A stretch of 64,000 bases of DNA from Vreelandella neptunia (GTDB taxonomy: Bacteria; Pseudomonadota; Gammaproteobacteria; Pseudomonadales; Halomonadaceae): the NCBI RefSeq assembly GCF_034479615.1, contig NZ_CP140255.1, forward strand, positions 744,001 through 808,000, read 5' to 3'. Positions 53,958-61,193 of this stretch are shown here, one piece after another. The translations under genes were made by a program, and so were the position numbers. The notes below the pieces were generated by a model. The model did not search any database and was not told where the DNA came from. It saw only the letters and a list, made by a program, of their open reading frames with translations. How positions within the stretch are numbered: the stretch's first letter is position 1; each line of letters begins with the position of its first letter.

Positions 53958-54851
53958 ATGAGCAAGCCAACGTTGACCGACCTCAAGGCGTTTCAGGCCG
54001 TGGCAGAACACCGTAGCTTTCGTCGAGCAGCCGACTTGATGGGAGTCAGCCGCTCTTCCCTCAGCCACACCGTGCGTACGCTGGAACAACGGCTGGGTAC
54101 CCGGCTGCTGCACCGAACCACACGTAGCGTCTCACTGACCGAGAGCGGCGAGCAGTTGCTCTTGCGGCTGAGCCCGCTATTGAGTGACTTGGAAGCGATC
54201 CTGGAGGATGCTTCCAGCGTCGAAGGAAAGGTCACGGGACGGTTGCGTATCAATGGCAGCGAAGGGGCCGTGCGGCTGTTGCTGCAAACCGTAGTACCGC
54301 GTTTTCTCGCCCTTCATGATAGCGTTGAGCTTGATCTCGTGGCAGAGGGGCGACTTGTCGATATTGTCGGGCAGGGGTTTGATGCGGGCGTAAGACTCAG
54401 AGAGGCGGTTCCTCAGGATATGGTCGCCATCCCCTTGGGGCATGAACTGCGTTTTCTTGCCGTTGCCTCCCCTGACTACCTGCACGGCCGAACGGCACCA
54501 AAGACGCCGGATGATCTGGCCTCTCACCAATGCATACGGCAAAGGCTGCCGAGCGGTAAACTCTACCGCTGGGAGTTTCAGCAGCATGGCCAGGATGTGG
54601 CGGTAGATGTGCCAGGAGCGCTGACCTTGGACAGTAGCCAACTGATGGTGGAAGCGGCCGCCGATGGTTTAGGCATCGCCTACGTGCCAGAGTCATATGC
54701 ACTCGCCTATTTAAGGGATGGAAGGCTGGGCACCGTGCTCGAGGAGTGGTGCCCCCGCATCCCTGGGCTGTGTCTTTACTACCCCAATAACCGTCATGTA
54801 CCGCCCAGCCTGCGGGCTTTTATCGATCTGCTGCGAGAGTTGCGAGCTTAG
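53958..54851 (+). CDS. LysR-family regulator
   Basis: 297 residues. HTH (LTDLKAFQAVAEHRSFRRAADLMGVSRSSLSHTVRTLEQRLGTRLLHRTTRSVSLTESG) and effector domain (GRLRINGSEGAVRLLLQTVVPRFLALHDSVELDLVAEG). The ATG at 53958 is preferred to the TTG at 53928, though its GGAGG is unusually far (about 14 bases). Divergent from the SDR; converges on TetR with a 6-bp gap. Confidence 0.93.
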   Translation: MSKPTLTDLKAFQAVAEHRSFRRAADLMGVSRSSLSHTVRTLEQRLGTRLLHRTTRSVSLTESGEQLLLRLSPLLSDLEAILEDASSVEGKVTGRLRINGSEGAVRLLLQTVVPRFLALHDSVELDLVAEGRLVDIVGQGFDAGVRLREAVPQDMVAIPLGHELRFLAVASPDYLHGRTAPKTPDDLASHQCIRQRLPSGKLYRWEFQQHGQDVAVDVPGALTLDSSQLMVEAAADGLGIAYVPESYALAYLRDGRLGTVLEEWCPRIPGLCLYYPNNRHVPPSLRAFIDLLRELRA

Positions 54852-54857
54852 TCTCTA

Positions 54858-55451
54858 TTAGCGCAACCCACTTTGAATAAGCGCAGCGAACGTCTGGGCC
54901 GCTTCAGCTTCGCTGCATTTGCCGCGAACCATGGCTGACGAAAGGGCCTCGCCTGCGCCGATCAGTCCAATGCAGCGTTGTTTTAACGTTTCTAGCGGTA
55001 AAGCACTGTGTGGCTTGAGTACAGCGGCGAATAGCTGAACATACCCGTCGAGCAGTTCCTGGTACACGGCTTCCTTTTCCTCACTACCTGCCAATGCGGC
55101 TCCCACTGCGTGCCATTCACCGCTGGTGTCGGCATAGCAATGGATGTAGGTGCTTGCCAGCACGTCAGCTGTTTCTGCAAAGCCTCTCTCACCGGTAGTC
55201 AACGCGGCGCGGAGCGCGTTTGCCTGCTCTGCGTCGATTGATCTGTAGAGTTCAATCAAAAGCGTTGACCGTGTACCGAAATGCTCGTAAGCGACAGGCT
55301 TGGAGATGCCGGCTCGCTTGGCCAAATGCCCCAACGTCAAGCTATCAGCACCTTCTTCACGAACAATCGTGATCGCCGTGTCGAGCAACTGGTGCCGACG
55401 CTCTGCCTTGGAAAGTCTACGTGTTTTTGTTTCGCCTGATTTGCCTTGCAT
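54858..55451 (-). CDS. TetR-family repressor
   Basis: 197 residues. HTH AERRHQLLDTAITIVREEGADSLTLGHLAKRAGISKPVAYEHFGTRSTLL and a helical ligand domain ending QRCIGLIGAGEALSSAMVRG and CSEAEAAQTFAALIQSGLR. Divergent from the oxidoreductase at 55540 with a large perfect inverted repeat between. A decayed homologous C-terminus is at 36797-37030. Confidence 0.93.
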   Translation of the reverse strand: MQGKSGETKTRRLSKAERRHQLLDTAITIVREEGADSLTLGHLAKRAGISKPVAYEHFGTRSTLLIELYRSIDAEQANALRAALTTGERGFAETADVLASTYIHCYADTSGEWHAVGAALAGSEEKEAVYQELLDGYVQLFAAVLKPHSALPLETLKQRCIGLIGAGEALSSAMVRGKCSEAEAAQTFAALIQSGLR

Positions 55452-55483
55452 AACGAGGTTCTCTGTATTGATTTTTGTTGAAG

Positions 55484-55518
55484 CCTACCATTAGTAGGTG
55501 TAACCTACTAATGGTAGG
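55484..55518. promoter_or_regulatory. 35-bp perfect inverted repeat, TetR operator
   Basis: CCTACCATTAGTAGGT, 3 bases, and its exact reverse complement. Each arm is itself CCTAC-5-GTAGG, so the element holds two operator units back to back. It lies 33 bp from the TetR start and 22 bp from the oxidoreductase start, so one occupied site would shut both promoters. Confidence 0.8.
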
Positions 55519-55539
55519 TTAATGCTGAGGAGTGTAATC

Positions 55540-56544
55540 ATGCTGCAGGATTCTATTTTGCTTATAGGCGGTTATGGCATTGTCGGTCGGTGGACGTCGC
55601 ACTTTCTGCGCTCTGCTTACCCAGATGTACCGTTACTGATTGGCGGACGCAACCTTGCCAAGGCCCAGGAGTGGGCGGCCGAATTAGGCAATGCGCAGGG
55701 CTTGGAAGTTGATTTTTCCACTTCTGATCTTGGGCTGGGGGATCACAACATCAGTGCTGTTGCTACGCTTTTTATGGATGACCGGGTCTCCGCACTTCGT
55801 TTTGCTCAATCACGCTGTGTGCCGCATATTAGCATTTCACCGGGTATCTTTGAGTTAGGCCCCGAAGTCGCCGCCTATATGCACAACCCAAGTGCTGCTC
55901 CTGTGGTTCTCGGTACCGAGTGGCTGGTGGGGGCTACCACCGTGCCTACACTCGAATTTTCCAAGACGTTCAGCCGTGTCCATAAACTTGTTATTGGTGC
56001 ACTGCTGGATGAGCAAGATGATTTTGGACCGGCCGCAGAAGTAGATCTTGAGCGGCAAACGAAAGCGATGCCCGTCGCGCTTGCCCGCCGTGACGGCGCC
56101 TATTACTGGCGCAGAGATGCTGATGCCATGGCCCGTTTCCGTGCCGTGGATGGCACAGAAATGGAAGCGTCTGCGCTATCGCCGAATGATGTTGTCGGCT
56201 TGGCGACTGTACTCGATACACCCAATGTGCAATTCAACCTCGCAATTGGAGAGAGCTCCAGCCGCCGTCGCGGCGAGCCGATATCGACCGAGATTATTAT
56301 CGAACTTGAGGGTGAGGATCATTACGGTCAAGCGTTGCGTACTCGCCATGCCATCGTTCATCCGCAAGGGCAGATGCCTCTGACAGGGCTCGGTGTGGCC
56401 CTGGTTCTTGAGAGGCTCACCGGATTGGATGGTAACCCGGCGACGCCACCTGGCCTCTACTTTCCCTACCAGCTGCTAGAAGCTTCTTCCTATTTTGACC
56501 GCTTGAAGCAAGCCGGTGGAAGCGTCATGACGCTGGAGGGCTAG
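55540..56544 (+). CDS. Saccharopine dehydrogenase-like NAD(P)-binding oxidoreductase
   Basis: About 334 residues from the ATG at 55540 (GAGGAG seven bases upstream; 55522 rejected). N-terminal Rossmann motif LLIGGYGIVGRWTSHFL, then LLIGGRNLAKAQEWAAEL. The trans-saccharopine-dehydrogenase-like family has diverse or unknown substrates. Divergent from TetR and controlled by the repeat at 55484-55518. The 280 bp after it (56545-56824) hold no gene I can support. Confidence 0.82.
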   Translation: MLQDSILLIGGYGIVGRWTSHFLRSAYPDVPLLIGGRNLAKAQEWAAELGNAQGLEVDFSTSDLGLGDHNISAVATLFMDDRVSALRFAQSRCVPHISISPGIFELGPEVAAYMHNPSAAPVVLGTEWLVGATTVPTLEFSKTFSRVHKLVIGALLDEQDDFGPAAEVDLERQTKAMPVALARRDGAYYWRRDADAMARFRAVDGTEMEASALSPNDVVGLATVLDTPNVQFNLAIGESSSRRRGEPISTEIIIELEGEDHYGQALRTRHAIVHPQGQMPLTGLGVALVLERLTGLDGNPATPPGLYFPYQLLEASSYFDRLKQAGGSVMTLEG

Positions 56545-56824
56545 CATCGTGGCCCAGAGGGTTTGTCGGGTAGTCGTCAACGACGACGAGTTCTCGGTCA
56601 TTTTCCAGTGTTGCCAGGGCAACTTGATAGCTGTCTTCGATATGACGGTTGCCCATCATCTTTATGGCGGTGTAGCTGATGCCGACTGCCACGGCGCAGC
56701 CTGGTGCCGCTCCTATGTCGTTATGGCCGCTTCAGCGTGTAGTGTCAGGAGCGGTAACGCTGCCTCGTTATTGTCTATGTATGGCCAATAACCCCGCTAT
56801 CAGGCGACTTACCTCTTGTGCTGA

Positions 56825-57973
56825 CTAGATGGTTTTTGGGGCAGGCCTGGGTATGGCGCTGCCGGATCTTGCCAGACCTGCGGTCAAGGCAAGGCATGCG
56901 AAGCCCAGCACGGCATAGTCGGGGGTCAGCCGATCCATCAAAAAGCCAAAGAGTGGGGCGCCAGCCGTCTGGCCGATCGCGATGGTCAGGAAGCCGATCA
57001 TCAGGCCTGTGGCGGGCCGGTCGGGCAATGCCGTGACGCCCCATACCAGATAGACACCTGTCACCATGATGTAAGCAGCGCCGAACAGCATGCCGCCGAC
57101 GATTGCCAGTAGAGGAGTGGTGGCGCTGGTACCAACCAAAAGAATGCCTGCTGCCAATACGCCCAGAAAGAGCCAATGCACCCGGTCGATCCCGAAGCGC
57201 GTCACTAACGTGCCTGCGCCGGCACCCACAATACCGGCGGTGCCGATAGCGATCCAAAGCAGCCCGGCTCCGGTATTGTCCCAGCTAAGCTGCAGCGCGA
57301 CGAGTTTGCCGCCAAAAGACCAAATAGCGGTGCTGGACGCGCCCATCAGAAAAGCAGCGGCGATCAAGCGCATAATAACGCTGTTAAAGGGGGGCAAGCC
57401 GCCCGAGACCTGGGTCGCCTTGGTGCCGCCTGGTACGCTGAGCGCGGCAACTACCGCCATCACAAAAGCGGCCACGGCAAAACAAGCGAAAGCCAGCCGC
57501 CATTGACCTCCCATCAGTAACGCGACCGGCCCTGAAAGCACCACACCGGCACTCGTTCCGGCATTAATGATCGTGTTGGTGGCACTTTGCCGATCACGTC
57601 GCACGGCAGTGGCCACCGCTGCCGCCATGGGCGGCGATGCTAGCCCCGTACTTGAGCCTGCCAGCATGACCGCGCTGGCGAGCAATAGTGGGGAGGGCGC
57701 CGTGGCGATGCCTGCCATGCCGACTGCCGCGACCAGTGCCGCGCCAATGGCGACGGCGCGGGCGCCGATGCGTTCGGTTAGGTACGCTGACAAAATGATG
57801 GCGAGACAGTAGCCCAGAAAAGCCCCGCCCGATATGAAGCCACTCAAGGTGGGCGTGAGAGCAAGGTCAGTATCGATCTGGGGCAGAAAGAGCCCGAAGG
57901 CGAAGCGTGCAAAGCCATAGCACACTGCAATCAGTCCAAACCCCGCCGCACCGAGGTACACGCTGGGACTCAT
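56825..57973 (-). CDS. MFS transporter (YbfB/CynX-like)
   Basis: 382 residues, 12 helices. Opening VCYGFARFAFGLFLPQIDTDLALTPTLSGFISGGAFLGYCLAIILSAYLTERIGARA. Paralogue of the MFS at 32824 (shared IINxGTSxGVxxSGPxAL segment and overall spacing). Its ATG overlaps the TetR stop by four bases, the same arrangement as the other copy. Likely drug or metabolite exporter. Confidence 0.92.
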   Translation of the reverse strand: MSPSVYLGAAGFGLIAVCYGFARFAFGLFLPQIDTDLALTPTLSGFISGGAFLGYCLAIILSAYLTERIGARAVAIGAALVAAVGMAGIATAPSPLLLASAVMLAGSSTGLASPPMAAAVATAVRRDRQSATNTIINAGTSAGVVLSGPVALLMGGQWRLAFACFAVAAFVMAVVAALSVPGGTKATQVSGGLPPFNSVIMRLIAAAFLMGASSTAIWSFGGKLVALQLSWDNTGAGLLWIAIGTAGIVGAGAGTLVTRFGIDRVHWLFLGVLAAGILLVGTSATTPLLAIVGGMLFGAAYIMVTGVYLVWGVTALPDRPATGLMIGFLTIAIGQTAGAPLFGFLMDRLTPDYAVLGFACLALTAGLARSGSAIPRPAPKTI

Positions 57974-58497
57974 GATCGTGCCTGCTTGAGCAGTGCTGAT
58001 GCGGCTTTGTGTGCCGAGACTACCGCCTTGGGGCCACGGTAAATCGCGGCCGCGGTGGCGCCTTCGTACAGGATAAGGATCTGCTCGGCGAGTTCCGGTA
58101 TCGCCTGACCATCGGTTTCTATCGCGACAATGTCCTGGATCTTGTCATAAAGCCTTGCTTTGTGAGCCAGTACGGCCTCAGTGATTGCCGGTATGTCTCC
58201 GCCGGTTTCGCCGTAGGCACGCAGAAAAAGGCATCCTCTTGCGCTCTCGCTCCTTATCCATTCTTCCAGCGCGTCGAAGAGTGCATCAACGCTGCCCACT
58301 TCGATGTGTGGCTGGAACCGTCGATGGCGCTCTTTAAGCACCTCCGTTATTAGCGCCGTTTTACTACCCGCATGCTTGTAGAGCGTTCGGCTCGACATGC
58401 CAGCCGCCTTGATTAGCTTGTCCATCCCGGTAGCGGTAAAACCGTGCCGGTCGAAAAGCTGCTCTGCTGTCGAAATAAGCTTTGTTTTGGTATCCAT
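57970..58497 (-). CDS. TetR-family repressor
   Basis: 175 residues. HTH KTKLISTAEQLFDRHGFTATGMDKLIKAAGMSSRTLYKHAGSKTALI, and a ligand domain with ESARGCLFLRAYGETGGDIPAI. Translationally coupled to the MFS gene. The palindrome at 58506-58525 sits 8 bp upstream of its start, so autorepression is expected. Confidence 0.92.
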   Translation of the reverse strand: MDTKTKLISTAEQLFDRHGFTATGMDKLIKAAGMSSRTLYKHAGSKTALITEVLKERHRRFQPHIEVGSVDALFDALEEWIRSESARGCLFLRAYGETGGDIPAITEAVLAHKARLYDKIQDIVAIETDGQAIPELAEQILILYEGATAAAIYRGPKAVVSAHKAASALLKQARS

Positions 58498-58505
58498 GTG
58501 AGCAG

Positions 58506-58525
58506 TGTAAAACGATCATTTTACA
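58506..58525. promoter_or_regulatory. TetR operator candidate
   Basis: TGTAAAACGATCATTTTACA: 7-bp perfect arms with a central GATC, between the SDR stop (58565) and the TetR start (58497). Right size and place for the TetR-MFS repressor. Confidence 0.6.
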
Positions 58526-58564
58526 TCGTCAATTGTTACCTACTCGTACTGAAATACGAAGAAC

Positions 58565-59308
58565 TCACATCTTGTTGAGCATCTCCACCACTTCATCGAA
58601 GTGGCCGTCGCGCTCCGCCCAGCGCAGGAAGTTGACGTTTTCCACAAGAATTTCCTTGGGTGTGGGTTTTTGTTGGAACAGCGTAATGACTTCGTCGATA
58701 AAGTCATCGAGCGGCATATAGCCTTCGCGAGTCGACTGGCCGGGTGTCAGTTCCGTCTGCACGGCGGGGGGCGCCAGCTCAATGAGCTCGACCTTGCCCT
58801 TGAGCTGTTCGCGGAGCGAAATCGTATAGGAGTGAATGGCCGCCTTGGTGGCGTTGTAGGTAGGCGTGCCGCTTAACGGCACAAACGCCAACCCGGAGGA
58901 TACGTTCACGATCGTCGCGTCTGGCTGGCTTACCAAGTGGTCGGTCAGTGCGTTGGTCAGCCGGATAGGCCCTAGCAGATTGGTGACGACCGTCTGTTCG
59001 GCATCAATGAGGTCATGGGTACTGGTCAAGTCCTCGCGGCGCATGATACCCGCATTGTTGATCAGAATGTTAAGGCGGGGGTGCTCGGCGATAACACGCT
59101 CAGCAAAGGCCACAATTGCTCGCGGATCCTCTACATCGACGACCATCGCGTGCATGTTCTGCTGACCGGCAATGGTTTCCTCCAGCGTTTCCATGCGCCG
59201 TCCAGCGACGATGACGGTGTTGCCCAGCGCGTTAAAGCGTAGAGCAAGCTCACGGCCAATGCCGGAGCCACCGCCGGTGATGAGAATGGTGTTTCCTGAT
59301 GTTTTCAC
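58565..59308 (-). CDS. Short-chain dehydrogenase/reductase (DltE-like)
   Basis: 247 residues. ITGGGSGIGRELALRFNALGNTVIVAGRR, INNAGIMRRED, VNVSSGLAFVP (Ser) and YNATKAAIHSY (Tyr/Lys). The C-terminus, PTPKEILVENVNFLRWAERDGHFDEVVEMLNKM, resembles DltE-type SDRs. Upstream is the dead AraC promoter module (59405-59600), so it probably once formed a divergent AraC/SDR pair. Confidence 0.92.
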   Translation of the reverse strand: MKTSGNTILITGGGSGIGRELALRFNALGNTVIVAGRRMETLEETIAGQQNMHAMVVDVEDPRAIVAFAERVIAEHPRLNILINNAGIMRREDLTSTHDLIDAEQTVVTNLLGPIRLTNALTDHLVSQPDATIVNVSSGLAFVPLSGTPTYNATKAAIHSYTISLREQLKGKVELIELAPPAVQTELTPGQSTREGYMPLDDFIDEVITLFQQKPTPKEILVENVNFLRWAERDGHFDEVVEMLNKM

Positions 59309-59540
59309 TGTTATACACTCCGCCTATCATTAGGATTCAATGCCATCAATATCGATAGTCGCGCTGCTCGAACCGCTTCGTTGGTGAGGCCCCTGAACGG
59401 CTGCGCTTACCTTTACTTTTTAACAATTCCACGGCGGCAGGGCTTGCCAACCCTTGCGCAAAACTTGCCTGATCCTGCAGGGGCGGGTGAATACCTTCAG
59501 CATCTTGCTAACGTTGAGTTGAAAAGCGGGAGAAAATCAG
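59309..59540. promoter_or_regulatory. SDR upstream region with AraC-type promoter repeat
   Basis: From 59405 it parallels 48160-48300: GGCAGGGCTTGCC, AACTTGCC-3-TCCTGCAGGGG, CTTCAGCATCTTGCTAA and AGCGGGAGAAAA. The last part also matches the leader of the living AraC gene at 51283 (CTGAAATGCGGGAGGAAA). It lies between the SDR start (59308) and the AraC relic. With the relic it fills the 370-bp gap 59309-59678. Confidence 0.5.
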
Positions 59541-59600
59541 ACGAATCCACTCAAATAGGCCACCCGGACGTATGCCAAGCGCAGCTAAACAGGCTGCGCT
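59541..59600 (+). pseudogene. AraC regulator 5' relic
   Basis: Behind an intact-looking ribosome site, ACG AAT CCA CTC AAA TAG GCC encodes (M)NPLK-stop then ATRTYAKR, parallel to MNSLKQAVRAYTSRY at 51283. The start codon is ACG instead of ATG and the Gln codon is TAG (59556-59558). Similarity fades after about 20 codons, so the rest is deleted or unrecognisable. Confidence 0.55.
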
Positions 59601-59678
59601 GTCAGAAAACTATCGAGGCAGCCAGTAACCATGCAGCGATGTCCCTGCGAATAGGCGCTTGTGCCACATGGCACTTGA

Positions 59679-60071
59679 TTACTCGGGTAGTCTGGCAATG
59701 ACCTTGATTTCAAAATCGAAACCCGCCAGCCAAGTGACGCCGACCGCCGTCCAGTTTGGGTAGGGTTTTTCTGGAAACGCGCGCGCCTTGGCTTCCAACC
59801 AGATAGGGAATTGGGCCTCCGGGTCAGTATGAAAGCTCGTCACATCGACGATATCGTCAAAGCTTGCGCCCGCTGCTTCCAGTACTCTCTGTAGGTTGTC
59901 GAAAGCAAGCTGCACCTGAGCAGCAAAATCTGGCTCGGGCGAGCCGTCTTCACGACTGCCGACTTGGCCCGAGACAAACAGCAAATCGCCCGAGCGAACG
60001 GCGGCGGAATAGGTATTCTGGTCATAAAGTGCCTGGCGGCCCGAGGGGAAAACAGCGTCACGCTTAGCCAT
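59679..60071 (-). CDS. RidA/YjgF-family protein
   Basis: 130 residues from the ATG at 60071 (GGAG six bases upstream; 60083 rejected). Family pattern: YSAAVRSGDLLFVSGQVGSREDG, FDNLQRVLEAAGASFDDIVDVTSFHTDPEAQFPIW, FPEKPYPNWTAVGVTWLAGFDFEIKVIARLPE. The position of the catalytic Arg of archetypal RidA is PNWT, so imine deamination is uncertain. Divergent from the LysR at 60211, its likely regulator. Confidence 0.9.
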   Translation of the reverse strand: MAKRDAVFPSGRQALYDQNTYSAAVRSGDLLFVSGQVGSREDGSPEPDFAAQVQLAFDNLQRVLEAAGASFDDIVDVTSFHTDPEAQFPIWLEAKARAFPEKPYPNWTAVGVTWLAGFDFEIKVIARLPE

Positions 60072-60210
60072 GTGAATCTCCATCAGTAGGTCAAAACCGA
60101 CCCGTTGTTTACGATGAAGTCACTTTAGCCCTCTATTTTTGGTGGATAAACGACGAATTCTGTTCAACATTGTTTGTAGTTTTCAAACAATCACAAGGAC
60201 TGGTATAGCC

Positions 60211-61149
60211 ATGGATCGCTTTAACGCCATGCAGGCATTTGCCCGGGTAGTGGAAACGGGCAGCTTTACCAAAGCAGCTGAAACACTGCACATGAGCAAA
60301 ACCAGCGTGACGCAACTGGTGCAACAATTAGAGGCAAGGCTGCGGGTAAAGCTGCTCAACCGCACCACGCGTAAGGTTAACGTCACGGCTGACGGTGCTG
60401 CCTATTACGAGCGCGTTATAAAGCTATTAGCCGATATGGATGATGCTGAAACGAGCCTGTCCAACGCCTCGGTGTTGCCTCGCGGCCGACTAAGGGTGGA
60501 CGTGCCCAGCCCGTTCGCGCGGATGATCTTGATACCAGCGCTACCTGCTTTCCACGCTCAATACCCCGATATTCAAATCGATATGGGGGCGAGTGATCGC
60601 ATGGTGGATCTGATAGGTGAAAGCGTGGATTGTGTGGTGCGTGGTGGAGAACTCACGGATTTATCGTTAGTGGCGCGCCGCGTAGGCGACCTGAAGATCG
60701 GTATTTACGCAGCGCCGAGCTATCTGGAAAGTGCTGGTTTGCCTTCGCACCCGCAAGAACTCTCAGCTCCCCCTCACTACATTGTAGGGCTCCGATGGGC
60801 CCGTGCCGGGGTGGGTTCTCCCTACGCCATGTACCGCAGCGGAGAGCGGGTCACTGTACAAGGGCGCTATGTGATTTCGGTTGATGACGGAAATGCTGGT
60901 CTTGCAGCAGGCATAGCGGGGCTCGGCGTAGTTTGGCTTCCTGACTACATGGCCAGTGAGCACGTATCTCGCGGGGAGCTGGTTCGCCTATTTGATGGCT
61001 GGCATCTCGACCCAATGCCGATGTACGTCGCTTTCCCACCGAATCGGCACGTAAGCGCCAAGCTGCGCGTGTTTATCGATTGGATCGTAGAGTTGATGGC
61101 TCAGCATGCGCCCATGGTGGATCGACGGGAGCAACCGCGATACAAGTAA
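60211..61149 (+). CDS. LysR-family regulator
   Basis: 312 residues from the ATG at 60211 (MDRFNAMQAFARVVETGSF), with AAGGA upstream; the longer frame is rejected. HTH SFTKAAETLHMSKTSVTQLVQQLEARLRVKLLNRTTRKVNVTADG, effector domain starting LPRGRLRVDVPSPFARMILIPALPAFHAQYPDIQIDM. Divergent from the RidA gene, convergent with the FUSC operon (44 bp gap). Confidence 0.93.
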   Translation: MDRFNAMQAFARVVETGSFTKAAETLHMSKTSVTQLVQQLEARLRVKLLNRTTRKVNVTADGAAYYERVIKLLADMDDAETSLSNASVLPRGRLRVDVPSPFARMILIPALPAFHAQYPDIQIDMGASDRMVDLIGESVDCVVRGGELTDLSLVARRVGDLKIGIYAAPSYLESAGLPSHPQELSAPPHYIVGLRWARAGVGSPYAMYRSGERVTVQGRYVISVDDGNAGLAAGIAGLGVVWLPDYMASEHVSRGELVRLFDGWHLDPMPMYVAFPPNRHVSAKLRVFIDWIVELMAQHAPMVDRREQPRYK

Positions 61150-61193
61150 CTAGTTCACTCGCGCTTTACTCTGGTAATTCCATGAGAGGACAC

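Noticed and set aside
56549-56791. Small frames after the saccharopine-dehydrogenase-like gene
   Set aside because: The plus-strand frame is Cys-rich and unlike a protein. A minus-strand tail (GISYTAIKMMGNRHIEDSYQ) looks more protein-like but has no start and I could not identify it; possibly another relic.
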